NCBI RefSeq assembly: GCF_015704895.1 | Contig: NZ_JADQWB010000023.1 | Coordinates: forward strand, 1 to 62,908 | Source: Agrobacterium leguminum | GTDB taxonomy: Bacteria > Pseudomonadota > Alphaproteobacteria > Rhizobiales > Rhizobiaceae | Direction of reading: 5' to 3' | DNA length: 62,908 nucleotides | In this document: piece after piece, positions 32,258 to 41,699 of the stretch | How positions within the stretch are numbered: the stretch's first letter is position 1 | Layout of the letters: the number at the start of each line of letters is the position of its first letter | Position numbers and translations under genes: made by a program | The notes under the pieces: model-generated | Databases searched by the model: none | What the model saw: only the letters and a program-made list of their open reading frames with translations | Told to the model about the DNA's origin: nothing

Positions 32258-33025
32258 ATGGCCGCTATCGATCTCAACAGCGATCTTGGCGAAAGTTACG
32301 GCGCATGGCGCATGGGAGACGACGAAGCGATGCTCGCTATCGTTTCCAGCGCCAACATCGCCTGCGGATTTCATGCCGGCGATCCGGCCGGTATCTACCG
32401 CACCGTCAAGGCCGCCGCCGAAAAAGGCGTGGTCATCGGCGCCCATGTCTCCTATCCGGACCGCGTCGGCTTCGGCCGCCGCGATCTGGACGCGACCTCG
32501 GAAGAACTGATTGCCGATGTCATCTACCAGATCGGCGCGCTGAAAGGCATCGCGGCCGCTGCCGGCACAACGGTGCGTTACGTCAAGCCGCATGGCGCGC
32601 TTTACAACCGCATCGCCAATGACGCGAAACAGGGGCAGGCCGTGATCGACGGCATCAAGGCCATCGATCCTTCGCTGGTGCTGATGGGCCTCGCCAACGC
32701 GCCCATTCTCGATCTCGCCCGCAAGGCGGGTCTCGCCGTCGTCGCCGAAGCTTTCGCGGATCGCGCCTATACGCCTCAGGGCCAGCTCGTCTCCCGCCGC
32801 GAGGCCGGTGCCGTGCTGCACGACGCAGCCAAAATCGCCGACCGCATGGTACAGCTTGCCCGCGAGGGCACGCTGGAGGCGATAGATGGCAGCATCATAA
32901 AAATCGAAGCGCAATCCATCTGCGTGCACGGCGACAGCCCCGGCGCGGTCGCCATAGCCCAGGAAATCCGCCGCCGTTTCGAGGCTGATGGCATCGACAT
33001 CCGCTCTTTCGCATCCAATCGCTGA
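32258..33025 (+). CDS. pxpA: 5-oxoprolinase subunit PxpA (LamB/YcsF family)
   Basis: 255 aa, the standard length. The diagnostic start [17 protein letters not shown] is followed by [20 protein letters not shown] and [12 protein letters not shown], the metal and active-site regions of the LamB/YcsF barrel. With PxpB and PxpC it forms an ATP-dependent enzyme that opens 5-oxo-L-proline to glutamate. RBS GGGAGG precedes the ATG. It is followed 11 bp later by a DUF1445 gene and then a PxpBC fusion, so all subunits are in one operon. Confidence 0.93.
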   Translation: MAAIDLNSDLGESYGAWRMGDDEAMLAIVSSANIACGFHAGDPAGIYRTVKAAAEKGVVIGAHVSYPDRVGFGRRDLDATSEELIADVIYQIGALKGIAAAAGTTVRYVKPHGALYNRIANDAKQGQAVIDGIKAIDPSLVLMGLANAPILDLARKAGLAVVAEAFADRAYTPQGQLVSRREAGAVLHDAAKIADRMVQLAREGTLEAIDGSIIKIEAQSICVHGDSPGAVAIAQEIRRRFEADGIDIRSFASNR

Positions 33026-33036
33026 AAGGATAGCCG

Positions 33037-33846
33037 ATGACGATACCGACATCCTATCTCAACCACACGGACGCGGACGCCGCGCGCAAAGCCCGCGCCA
33101 CCTATCGCGGCGGCCTCGTCGCCCCAACTTCCGGCATTGCACCCGGCTTCACGCAGGCGAACATGATCGTGCTGCCGCGCGACTGGGCCTTCGATTTCCT
33201 GCTTTATGCGCAGCGCAATCCCAAACCCTGCCCGGTGCTGGATGTCTCCGATCCCGGTTCGCCCACCACGCTTCTGGCGCCCGGCGCTGATCTGAGAACC
33301 GACCTGCCGCTCTACCGCATCTGGCGGGACGGCAAGCTCGTCGAGGAAACGGCTGACGCCACCGCCGCCTGGGCGGAGCGTGACGATCTCGTCGCTTTCC
33401 TGATCGGCTGCAGCTTCACCTTCGAAACGCCGATGGTGGAAGCGGGCATCGAAATCCGCCATATGACCGACAAGAGCAATGTGCCGATGTATCTTACCAA
33501 TCGGCCCTGCCGCCCGGCCGGTCGGCTGAAGGGCAATATGGTCGTTTCCATGCGGCCGATCCCGGCCTCGCGCGTGGCCGATGCTGCGACCATTTCGGGA
33601 CGTTTTCCGGCCGTACACGGGTCACCCGTACATGTCGGCGCACCGGAAGAGATCGGCATTACCGATCTTTCGAAGCCTGATTTCGGCGATGCGGTGCGGA
33701 TCGAGCCGGGCGAGGTTCCGGTGTTCTGGGCCTGCGGCGTCACACCCCAGGCCGCCGTGATGGCGTCGGGCGTGCCCTTTGCGATCACCCATGCGCCGGG
33801 ACACATGTTCATCACCGATATTCCCGATTCAGCCTATCACGCGTGA
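33037..33846 (+). CDS. DUF1445/UPF0317 putative hydro-lyase (YcsI-like)
   Basis: 269 aa, full length for the YcsI/UPF0317 family. Family stretches are [60 protein letters not shown] and [20 protein letters not shown]. The vertebrate relative is D-glutamate cyclase, which makes 5-oxo-D-proline; bacterial members are usually called putative hydro-lyases. Its position between pxpA and pxpBC suggests a role in the same oxoproline/glutamate lactam metabolism. The catalytic activity here is inference. Confidence 0.88.
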   Translation: MTIPTSYLNHTDADAARKARATYRGGLVAPTSGIAPGFTQANMIVLPRDWAFDFLLYAQRNPKPCPVLDVSDPGSPTTLLAPGADLRTDLPLYRIWRDGKLVEETADATAAWAERDDLVAFLIGCSFTFETPMVEAGIEIRHMTDKSNVPMYLTNRPCRPAGRLKGNMVVSMRPIPASRVADAATISGRFPAVHGSPVHVGAPEEIGITDLSKPDFGDAVRIEPGEVPVFWACGVTPQAAVMASGVPFAITHAPGHMFITDIPDSAYHA

Positions 33847-33853
33847 GGACATG

Positions 33854-35449
33854 ATGCGTTTTCTCCCCGTCAGCCTCACCACCATTCTTGTCGAACTCGC
33901 CGATCTCGATGAAACGCTGGCGCTTTTCGCCTCGCTTCAGAACGATCCGGTCGAAGGCATCGAAGAGACGGTGCCGGCTGCCCGCACCCTGATGATCCGC
34001 TTTCGCCCTGAGAAGATCGGTGCCGAAGCGCTGGCCGCGCGGCTGGCAAGCCGCGATCTCTCCGCAAAAATCGCGCCTTCGGACAATCTCGTGGAAATTC
34101 CCGTCCACTACAATGGTGAGGACCTCGCCGATGTTGCCGAATTGACCGGCATGAGCATCGAAGAGGTCATCCGCCGCCACACCGAAAGCGAATTCACCGT
34201 GGCCTTTTGCGGCTTCGCTCCCGGCTTCGGTTATCTGGTCGGTGGCGATCCGGCGCTGCATGTGCCGCGTCGGCAAAGCCCACGCACCCGCATTCCGGCA
34301 GGTTCGGTGGCGCTGGCCGGCGCCTTCAGCGGCGTCTACCCGCAAAACAGCCCCGGCGGCTGGCAGATCATCGGCACCACGCCGGTGAAGATGTGGGACA
34401 TAGACCGCGATCCCGGCGCGCTTTTTCAGCCGGGTTACCGCGTGCGTTTCTTCGACATGGACAAGGCCGGCAAAACGGTCGACATCCCCGTCTCAGCACC
34501 GCGCAGCGCCGGGAAAGACCGGGCAAAAGCAGGCCCGCATTTCAAGGTGCTCGCCGCCCCCATGCCCGCCATCTTCCAGGATCTCGGCCGCTTCGGCCAG
34601 ACGGGACAGGGCGTTTCTGCCTCAGGCGCACTGGATCGCGGCGCGTTCAATGCCGCAAACCGCATCGTCGGCAACCCCGTCAACACGCCCTGTCTCGAAC
34701 TGACGCTCGGCGGATTTTCCTTTAAGAGCACGAGCCGCGCCGTCATCGGCATTGCAGGTGCGCCCTGCCCCGTCACCATCACCACGGCAGATCGCAGTTT
34801 CGCGGCCAAGACCCATGGCCCGGTGTCGCTCGAACCTGGTGATGTGGTCACTTTCGGTCAGCCGCCAAAGGGCATGCGCTGTTATCTTGCGGTGCGCGGC
34901 GGTTTTGAGGTCGAGCCGGTGCTGGGCAGCTTCGCCACCGACACGCTTGCTATCGTCGGTCCCGAGCCGGTGGGCGCGGGCGCCATCCTTTCCCTCAAGG
35001 GCGAGAAGACTGGCCTTTCCAGCGTATCGATCGACGAGGTTCAGGCCTTCGAAGCGCCGGCAACCGGCGAGGTCGTCACGCTGGACGTCGTTCTCGGACC
35101 GCGAACGGACTGGTTCACGCAAAAGGGCATCGAGACGCTGACCGGCCAGCTCTGGCAGGTCACACCGCAATCGAACAGGGTCGGCATCCGCCTTGCCGGC
35201 GAAGTGCCGGTAGAGCGCAAGGACAGCGCCGAATTGCCGAGCGAAGGCACGGCGACGGGAGCGATCCAGATTCCCCATAGCGGCCAGCCGGTTCTGTTCC
35301 TTGCCGACCATCCGCTGACCGGCGGTTATCCCGTCATCGGTGCTGTCGCCGAATATCATCTCGATCTTGCCGGGCAAATCCCCGTCAACGCCAAAATCAA
35401 ATTCCGCCCGATCGGCCCCTTCGCCGAAATCGCGGCCAAGAACACATAA
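33854..35449 (+). CDS. Fused 5-oxoprolinase subunits PxpB-PxpC (KipI-KipA)
   Basis: 531 aa. Residues 1 to about 225 are the KipI/AHS1 domain ([60 protein letters not shown]). From about residue 240 to the end is the KipA/AHS2 domain ([53 protein letters not shown]). These are separate genes in many bacteria. The second of two ATGs (33854) is chosen for its spacing from GAGG. It works with PxpA; the same two domains occur next to biotin carboxylase in urea carboxylase, and a biotin carboxylase gene follows here by 17 bp. Confidence 0.9.
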   Translation: MRFLPVSLTTILVELADLDETLALFASLQNDPVEGIEETVPAARTLMIRFRPEKIGAEALAARLASRDLSAKIAPSDNLVEIPVHYNGEDLADVAELTGMSIEEVIRRHTESEFTVAFCGFAPGFGYLVGGDPALHVPRRQSPRTRIPAGSVALAGAFSGVYPQNSPGGWQIIGTTPVKMWDIDRDPGALFQPGYRVRFFDMDKAGKTVDIPVSAPRSAGKDRAKAGPHFKVLAAPMPAIFQDLGRFGQTGQGVSASGALDRGAFNAANRIVGNPVNTPCLELTLGGFSFKSTSRAVIGIAGAPCPVTITTADRSFAAKTHGPVSLEPGDVVTFGQPPKGMRCYLAVRGGFEVEPVLGSFATDTLAIVGPEPVGAGAILSLKGEKTGLSSVSIDEVQAFEAPATGEVVTLDVVLGPRTDWFTQKGIETLTGQLWQVTPQSNRVGIRLAGEVPVERKDSAELPSEGTATGAIQIPHSGQPVLFLADHPLTGGYPVIGAVAEYHLDLAGQIPVNAKIKFRPIGPFAEIAAKNT

Positions 35450-35466
35450 TTCCGAGGAGAAGAGCG

Positions 35467-37200
35467 ATGAAAAAAGTGCTGATTGCCAATCGCGGCGAGA
35501 TCGCGGTGCGCATCATCCGCGCATGTCGCGATTACGGCGTGCAATCGGTCGCCGTTTATGCCGATCCCGATCAGGAAGCGCTCTTCGTCCGGCTGGCCGA
35601 TGAGGCCTATGCGCTGGAGGGCGTGCGCCCGGCCGAGACCTATCTCGACATCGCCAAGCTGATCGCGATTGCCAAACGCGCCGGTGCGGATGCCATTCAT
35701 CCCGGTTACGGCTTCCTGTCCGAGCGCGCTGAATTTGCGCGTGCCGTTCTCGATGCCGGCCTCGTCTGGATCGGCCCCGATCCGCATGTCATCGAGGCCC
35801 TGGGTGACAAGGTCGAGGCACGGCGCATTGCCACCGGCGTCGGCGCACCGCTGGTCGCCGGCAGTGACGGCCCGGTCGCTTCCGCTGCCGAAGTCACCGC
35901 CTTCGCGGAACAACACGGCCTGCCCGTCGCTATCAAGGCGGCCCATGGCGGCGGCGGTCGCGGCCTGAAGGTTGCGTGGAAGATGGAAGAGATCGCCGAT
36001 CTCTACGAATCCGCCGTGCGCGAGGCGACGGCCGCCTTTGGCCGCGGCGAATGTTTCCTTGAGCGCTTCCTCGACCGGCCGCGCCATATCGAGGCGCAGG
36101 TTCTCGCCGACAAGCATGGCAATGTGCTTGTCCTCGGCACCCGCGACTGCTCGCTGCAGCGCCGGAACCAGAAGCTCATCGAAGAGGCTCCCGCCCCCTT
36201 CCTCTCCGCCGAACAGCGGCAGAAAATCCATGCGGCTGCCAAAGCTATCTGCGCCGCTGCCGGTTATTCCGGCGCCGGCACCGTCGAATTCCTGCTCGGC
36301 GTCGATGGCACGATTTCTTTCCTCGAGGTCAACACGCGCCTGCAGGTGGAACATCCCGTTACCGAAGAAACCACCGGTATCGATCTCGTCATCGAGCAAT
36401 TCCGTATTGCCGAAGGCCATAGACTGCGGGTTCTCGAAACGCCGGAACCGCGTGGACATTCGATGGAATTCCGCATCAATGCCGAAGATCCCGGCCGAGG
36501 CTTCCTGCCGACGCCCGGCTCGATCTCGCTTTTCGATGCCCCCTCCGGTCCCGGCATTCGCGTGGATAGCGGCGTCGTCAGCGGCTCCAGCGTGCCGGGC
36601 GTATTCGACTCGCTGATGGCAAAGCTGATCGTCACGGGTGCCGACCGCGATCAGGTCCTGCGCCGCGCCCGCCGCGCGCTGAAGGAGTTCCGTATCGAAG
36701 GCATCGCCACGGTGTTGCCCTTCCATCGCGCCGCAATCGAAACCGATGATTTCATCGGCACCGACGGCTTCAAGGTTCACACCCGCTGGATCGAGACCGA
36801 TTTCGCCGCCATGCCGGATGCCATGGAGCGCCCGGCACCGGCCGAAGACCCTTCCGTCACCCGCACTTTTCTGGAAATCGACGGCAAGCGTGTATCGGTC
36901 GGTCTGCCCAGTCTGCTGCTCTCCAGCCTCGGTGCGGTTAGTGGCAGTAGCACGGCTGTTCCCGGCACCGCCGCCACCAAGGAAAAGGAAGGCGAAATCA
37001 CCGCCCCGGTTTCCGGCACGCTGCAGTCCTTCAAGGTAAAAGACGGTGACCTGGTTTCCGAAGGCGATCTTCTGGCCGTTATGGAAGCCATGAAGATGGA
37101 AACGCAGATTGTCGCCACCAAGGCGGGCAAAGTTCGCCTGATCGTCAAGGAAGGCGACTATCTGCAGGCGGGCGCAGCCCTTCTCGACATAGCCGGCTAA
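35467..37200 (+). CDS. Biotin carboxylase fused to biotin carboxyl carrier domain
   Basis: 577 aa. The biotin carboxylase core starts [20 protein letters not shown], has the ATP-grasp loop [11 protein letters not shown] and the catalytic stretch [20 protein letters not shown], to about residue 450. After a linker, a C-terminal biotinyl domain carries the biotin Lys in [10 protein letters not shown] near residue 540. It makes carboxybiotin on its own carrier domain but has no carboxyltransferase domain. That partner is presumably the adjacent PxpBC fusion, which resembles the carboxyltransferase part of urea carboxylase. Role in a lactam or urea-like carboxylation is inference. Confidence 0.88.
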   Translation: MKKVLIANRGEIAVRIIRACRDYGVQSVAVYADPDQEALFVRLADEAYALEGVRPAETYLDIAKLIAIAKRAGADAIHPGYGFLSERAEFARAVLDAGLVWIGPDPHVIEALGDKVEARRIATGVGAPLVAGSDGPVASAAEVTAFAEQHGLPVAIKAAHGGGGRGLKVAWKMEEIADLYESAVREATAAFGRGECFLERFLDRPRHIEAQVLADKHGNVLVLGTRDCSLQRRNQKLIEEAPAPFLSAEQRQKIHAAAKAICAAAGYSGAGTVEFLLGVDGTISFLEVNTRLQVEHPVTEETTGIDLVIEQFRIAEGHRLRVLETPEPRGHSMEFRINAEDPGRGFLPTPGSISLFDAPSGPGIRVDSGVVSGSSVPGVFDSLMAKLIVTGADRDQVLRRARRALKEFRIEGIATVLPFHRAAIETDDFIGTDGFKVHTRWIETDFAAMPDAMERPAPAEDPSVTRTFLEIDGKRVSVGLPSLLLSSLGAVSGSSTAVPGTAATKEKEGEITAPVSGTLQSFKVKDGDLVSEGDLLAVMEAMKMETQIVATKAGKVRLIVKEGDYLQAGAALLDIAG

Positions 37201-37311
37201 TATACGAACGGCCAGCCGGCCTCACAATTGCAGATCGCGTATGGCCGGCGGCGGAACCCTTTCGCCGCCGGGCCGTTTATGGCGCGACCTGCTAACGACT
37301 GTGAGGGAAAT

Positions 37312-38799
37312 ATGGCCGGACGGACCTTGCTTCAGTTCTTCCATTGGTATTATCCGGACGGAGGGAAATTATGGAGCGAGGTGGCCGAAAAGGCCGAAAG
37401 CCTTGCCAAAATGGGCATCACCGATATCTGGCTGCCACCGGCCTATAAGGGTGCTGCCGGCGGCTATTCGGTCGGTTACGATACCTACGATCTCTTCGAC
37501 CTCGGTGAATTCGACCAGAAGGGCACCGTCGCCACCAAATATGGCGATCGCGCCGCCCTCGAACATGCGGGCCGGACGCTGAAGGAAAACGGCATCCGCG
37601 TCATTCATGACGTGGTTCTCAATCACAAGATGGGTGCGGATGAAAAGGAGAAGGTGCGGGTTCGCCGCGTCAATCCCGAAGACCGTACCGAAATCGACGA
37701 TGAAGACTTTCAGGCGCAGGCCTTTACCCGCTTCACCTTTCCCGGCCGCAGCGGCAAACACTCCAAATTCATCTGGGACCTGAAGTGCTTCAGCGGCGTC
37801 GACCACATCGAAGAGCCGACCGAAGACGGCATATTCCGCCTCGTCAATGAGTATGGCGATGGGGAATGGAATGAGGAAGTCGATCAGGAAAACGGCAATT
37901 TCGATTATCTGATGGGTGCCGATGTCGAGTTCAGGAACCGGGCGGTTTACGAAGAGCTCAAATATTGGGGCCGCTGGCTCTCCGAGCAGGTGCAGGTCGA
38001 TGGCTTCCGCCTCGATGCCGCCAAACATATTCCGGCCTGGTTCTTCCGCGACTGGGTCGGCCATATGCGCGAAACGGTCGATCCCGATCTTTTCGTCGTG
38101 GCGGAATATTGGCACCCCGATCTCGAGGCGCTGAAAAGCTATCTAGAACTCGTCGACAAGCAGCTGATGCTTTTCGATGTCGCGCTTCATCACAGCTTCC
38201 ACGATGCCTCGAAACAGGGCGGCGATTTCGATATGCGCAGCATCTTCGATGGTTCGCTTGTCTCCGCCGTTCCAGACCATGCCGTCACGCTGGTCGACAA
38301 TCACGACACGCAGCCGCTGCAATCGCTGGAAGCGCCGGTGGAACCCTGGTTCAAACCTCTTGCCTATGCGATCATCCTGCTGCGCGAAGAGGGTGTGCCC
38401 TGCGTCTTTTATCCCGATCTGTTCGGCACGAGCTATACCGACACCGGCAATGACGGCAACGAATATAAAATCGATATGCCCGCCATTGAATGCCTGCCGA
38501 AACTCATCGAAGCCCGCAGCCGTTTCGCCAACGGAGCCCAGACGGATATTCTCGACGATGCAAGCTGCATCGCCTTTATTCGCCACGGCACCGCCGATGC
38601 GCCGGGCTGCGTGGTGGTGATGTCGAATGGCGAGCCGGCGGAAAAGCAGATCGATCTCGGTCCCGATCACGCCGGGGCGGTCTGGCATGACTTTCTCGGG
38701 CACCGTGAAGAACGGATTACCCTCGATGAGAGCGGCAAGGGCGTCTTTCCCACCAATGGCGGCAGCGTCAGCGTCTGGGTTGCAGCCGATTCCGAGTGA
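37312..38799 (+). CDS. amyA: Cytoplasmic alpha-amylase, GH13 (AmyA-like)
   Basis: 495 aa, the size of E. coli AmyA, with no signal peptide. GH13 motifs are [10 protein letters not shown] (region I), [10 protein letters not shown] with the nucleophile Asp (II), FVVAEYW with the acid Glu (III) and [10 protein letters not shown] with the stabilising Asp (IV). The N-terminus [20 protein letters not shown] is typical of this subfamily. The start at 37312 has GAGG 5 nt upstream; the longer frame lacks a site. It would hydrolyse internal alpha-1,4-glucans or maltodextrins. It is convergent with soxR and not obviously linked to the pxp operon 111 bp upstream. Confidence 0.91.
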   Translation: MAGRTLLQFFHWYYPDGGKLWSEVAEKAESLAKMGITDIWLPPAYKGAAGGYSVGYDTYDLFDLGEFDQKGTVATKYGDRAALEHAGRTLKENGIRVIHDVVLNHKMGADEKEKVRVRRVNPEDRTEIDDEDFQAQAFTRFTFPGRSGKHSKFIWDLKCFSGVDHIEEPTEDGIFRLVNEYGDGEWNEEVDQENGNFDYLMGADVEFRNRAVYEELKYWGRWLSEQVQVDGFRLDAAKHIPAWFFRDWVGHMRETVDPDLFVVAEYWHPDLEALKSYLELVDKQLMLFDVALHHSFHDASKQGGDFDMRSIFDGSLVSAVPDHAVTLVDNHDTQPLQSLEAPVEPWFKPLAYAIILLREEGVPCVFYPDLFGTSYTDTGNDGNEYKIDMPAIECLPKLIEARSRFANGAQTDILDDASCIAFIRHGTADAPGCVVVMSNGEPAEKQIDLGPDHAGAVWHDFLGHREERITLDESGKGVFPTNGGSVSVWVAADSE

Positions 38800-38829
38800 G
38801 GAACAATCGTTCCGGTTCGGAAATCCGGT

Positions 38830-39285
38830 TCATTCCGCGGACACGAGGCGGCGCGGACCTGCGCCGTCATCGGCCAGAACATCGTTCGGATTGCGCAACG
38901 GACAATCATCCAGCGAAAGGCACCCGCAACCGATACAGCCGGTAAGCTGATCGCGCAGCATGATAAGGCTGTTGATGCGAAGCTGCAGCATTTCCCGCCA
39001 GGATTGGGAAAACCTGCGCCAATCGGCCGTCGTCGCCACCCGATCCTGCGGCAGGTCGGCCATCGCATCCCTGATGATGCTGAGCTGTATACCTGCCCGC
39101 TGCGCGATGCGGATGATGGCGATACGCCGCAGGACGGCGCGATGATAACGGCGCTGGTTACCGGCGGTTCGCCAGCCTTCAATCAGCCCCTTCGCCTCGT
39201 AAAAATGGATGGTGGACACGGCGATGCCGCTGCGGCGGGCAACCTCCCCAACCGTCAGGCTGTGCTTGAATACGGTATTTTCCAT
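38830..39285 (-). CDS. soxR: Redox-sensitive transcriptional activator SoxR
   Basis: 151 aa MerR-family protein. N-terminal HTH SLTVGEVARRSGIAVSTIHF followed by YEAKGLIEGWRTAGNQRRY. The C-terminal redox cluster CIGCGCLSLDDCPLRNP has the four SoxR cysteines (C-x2-C-x-C-x5-C) that hold a [2Fe-2S] centre sensing redox-cycling compounds. The start at 39285 (MENTVFKHSLTVGEV) matches known SoxR proteins. A SoxR box inside a 19-bp-spacer promoter lies directly upstream on the same strand, so it probably regulates itself. No soxS or efflux gene is adjacent, as usual outside enterics. Confidence 0.93.
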   Translation of the reverse strand: MENTVFKHSLTVGEVARRSGIAVSTIHFYEAKGLIEGWRTAGNQRRYHRAVLRRIAIIRIAQRAGIQLSIIRDAMADLPQDRVATTADWRRFSQSWREMLQLRINSLIMLRDQLTGCIGCGCLSLDDCPLRNPNDVLADDGAGPRRLVSAE

Positions 39286-39348
39286 TCTGGCTCCTGCTTC
39301 CGTAACGATTTCCGCTCGGAAAACGCGGAAACATAGTGAAGAGCAGCC

Positions 39349-39379
39349 GGTATAATTCCTCAACCATAGTTGAGGTCAA
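39349..39379 (-). promoter_or_regulatory. soxR promoter with SoxR box
   Basis: On the minus strand, -35 TTGACC (39379-39374) and -10 TATACC (39354-39349) are separated by 19 bp, the overlong spacing used by MerR-family activators. The 18-bp palindrome CCTCAAC-NNNN-GTTGAGG (39358-39375) overlaps the spacer and matches the SoxR-box pattern. Confidence 0.82.
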
Positions 39380-39392
39380 TAGGCGATAGCCC

Positions 39393-39418
39393 AAAAAAGA
39401 GGCGCCCAAAGGCGCCTC
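39393..39418 (-). terminator. Terminator of the TonB-dependent receptor gene
   Basis: Perfect stem GAGGCGCC/GGCGCCTC (39399-39406 and 39411-39418) with a 4-nt loop, followed on the minus strand by six T residues (39398-39393). It lies 26 bp after the receptor stop codon. Confidence 0.88.
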
Positions 39419-39443
39419 CAAATTTCGTGAATGTGGCGACGGA

Positions 39444-41552
39444 TCAGAACTTCGCTGTCATGCTGATCCAGAAACGGCGGCCTTCCATGACGGTGTTGAA
39501 ATCATCGGTGCCGACATCCTTGTCGAAGACATTGTAAATGGCGGCGTTGAGATCGACATTTTCGGCGACCGCATATTTCGCGCCGATATCCAGCGTGGTG
39601 TAGGCGTCATATTTACGCCCGGCCTTGCCGTTGATCGTCACAGGCGTGCCGTTGGTGCCGATGCGCGGGCCGGCATTGATTTCCGATCCGTGGTAATTCA
39701 GCGAGGCCCAGGCTTCCAGACCGTCGATTGGGGTCACCCAGTCGCCGCGCAGATTGGCCATATGCTCCGGCGTGCGCGCCAGCGGGAAGCCTTCATAGTC
39801 GCCGGTTTTCTGTTCGGAATGGGTATAGGTATAGTTGCCGCGCAGCGTCAGGTCCGGCGTCGCATACCATGTCGCCGTCAGTTCCACACCCTGAATGACC
39901 GCATCGTCGATGTTGTAATTGTACCAGAGACGATAGTTGCGGTCTTCGCTCCAGCGAGCAGGCGTTCCATCCGGATTGAGCACCAGCGCATTGGAAATCT
40001 TGTCCTTGAAATCGGTGTAGAAATAGGTGGCGCCGAGAGCGACGTCGCCATTGTCCCAAAGCGCGGCCACTTCATAGCTCGTGCTCTTTTCCGCTTCGAG
40101 GTTGGGGTCGCCGATGATCACGCCGCAGGTGCCGCTCGGGCCATAGGTGCAACCGCCGCCACCCGTCGTATAGGCGTAACCCGGTGCGATCTGACGGATT
40201 TCCGGGGCGCGGAAACCGGTAGAGACGCCGCCCTTGATGGTCAGTTCCTCGGTCGCGCTCCAGACGCCATAAAGGCGCGGGCTGAAATGATTGCCGTATT
40301 TCTCGTGATTATCGAGACGAAGACCGCCCGTCAGCGCGAAATTATCGACAATGCGCCATTCATCCTCGAGGAAGAGCGCCCATTGCGTCGCCGAAAATGT
40401 CTCGTCGCGGCCGGTGCGGCGTCCCGGGTTCTGGTCGGTCAGCCGCGCCTCGAAATATTGTCCGCCCGTGACCAGCGTGTGGTTGCCGAACAATTCGAAC
40501 GGCGTGGTGAACTTGCCATCGAGAACGGTGTTGCGCACTTCCGGCGAGCGCGGATTTTCTGTCACGCGGCCGGTGCGGATATTTCTGGTGAAGTTGGTGC
40601 GCTCCGCCCATTCCTGCTGGAACGAAAATTCGGATGTGGTCGGCCCCCAGCGGCCGGTATGCGACAATGACCAGTGGTCGCGCGTATTGGTATTGTAGGT
40701 GCCGTTTGCGTCCGTCGCCGCCAGCGTGTCGCCGGGCTCGGCGTTGCGGCGCAGCCGCGTCTTGCCGCCTTCGAGATAGATGTCGTGATCTTCGTTCGGC
40801 GTAAACGTCAGACGACCGTTGAAATCATATTCCTTGGCGCCCGTGGTGCCGCTCAGAATACGGTCTTCGCCGCGTGTGAAACCCCTGCCCCAGAGCTGCA
40901 GACCGAGCTGGTCCTTCAGGATCGGTCCGTTGGCGTACCAGGAGACCTGGCCGCTATTGCCGAATTTGGAATGCTGCTGAACCGTGCCTTCGGTGGTGAC
41001 GGAACCTGACCAGACATCGCCGACCTTGCGGGTGATGATGTTGATGACACCGCCCATGGCATCCGAACCATAAAGCGAGGACATCGGCCCGCGCACCACT
41101 TCGATGCGCTCGATCGCCGAAACCGGCGGCACGAAACTCTGTTCGAAGCCGGAATTGCCGTTGGTGCGGGCATCGCGCGTGCTCTGCCGCTTGCCGTCAA
41201 CCAGAACCAGCGTGTAAGCGCCGGGCAGACCGCGAATGAAAATATCCTTTTCATTGGCAATACCGGTGACCGATACGCCCTGAACTTCCCGCAGGGCATC
41301 GGTGAGATCGCGATAGGATCCCTTTTCCAGATCTTCCCGCGTCACAACCGTGATGCTAGCCGGAGCGTCCTTTACATTCTGCTCGAAACCGGATGCGGTG
41401 ACGACGATCTGCTGAAGAACCGTGTTCCCCTCAGACGCCTGCTGCGCAAAAACCGGCAGAGCAATGCTGAGAGCCGTTCCCGCCATTGCTGCCGAAAGAC
41501 CGGCCTTTATTATCGTCGCGGCCATATCTCGACCGCGGTACTTCAATTCCAT
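39444..41552 (-). CDS. TonB-dependent outer membrane siderophore receptor
   Basis: 702 aa. A signal peptide (to about ...LPVFAQQ) is followed by a TonB-box-like IVVTASG. The plug domain contains ITVVTREDLEKGSYRDLTDA, DIFIRGLPGAYTLVLVDGKR and ERIEVVRGPMSSLYGSDAMGGVINIIT. The long beta-barrel has many alternating strands and ends in aromatic ...GRRFWISMTAKF. The plug resembles FepA/CirA/BfeA-type catecholate receptors. It imports an Fe-siderophore using TonB energy. Start at 41552, with a GGGGG run 6 nt upstream. A strong terminator follows. No siderophore ABC genes are adjacent; iron regulation is expected, but I could not identify a clear Fur, Irr or RirA site. Confidence 0.88.
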   Translation of the reverse strand: MELKYRGRDMAATIIKAGLSAAMAGTALSIALPVFAQQASEGNTVLQQIVVTASGFEQNVKDAPASITVVTREDLEKGSYRDLTDALREVQGVSVTGIANEKDIFIRGLPGAYTLVLVDGKRQSTRDARTNGNSGFEQSFVPPVSAIERIEVVRGPMSSLYGSDAMGGVINIITRKVGDVWSGSVTTEGTVQQHSKFGNSGQVSWYANGPILKDQLGLQLWGRGFTRGEDRILSGTTGAKEYDFNGRLTFTPNEDHDIYLEGGKTRLRRNAEPGDTLAATDANGTYNTNTRDHWSLSHTGRWGPTTSEFSFQQEWAERTNFTRNIRTGRVTENPRSPEVRNTVLDGKFTTPFELFGNHTLVTGGQYFEARLTDQNPGRRTGRDETFSATQWALFLEDEWRIVDNFALTGGLRLDNHEKYGNHFSPRLYGVWSATEELTIKGGVSTGFRAPEIRQIAPGYAYTTGGGGCTYGPSGTCGVIIGDPNLEAEKSTSYEVAALWDNGDVALGATYFYTDFKDKISNALVLNPDGTPARWSEDRNYRLWYNYNIDDAVIQGVELTATWYATPDLTLRGNYTYTHSEQKTGDYEGFPLARTPEHMANLRGDWVTPIDGLEAWASLNYHGSEINAGPRIGTNGTPVTINGKAGRKYDAYTTLDIGAKYAVAENVDLNAAIYNVFDKDVGTDDFNTVMEGRRFWISMTAKF

Positions 41553-41699
41553 GTTACGCCCCCGCATTTAACTTGAGAATTTAACCCCACTTATTTAGGA
41601 GGGAGTGCGGGCGCAACGCGTTTGTTTTCGAACAGTTCTAAATTCCAGAAATTGCAAAAAGGGCTCCCCGGACAAGCGGCGGAGTAAAAAAATCGCAAG

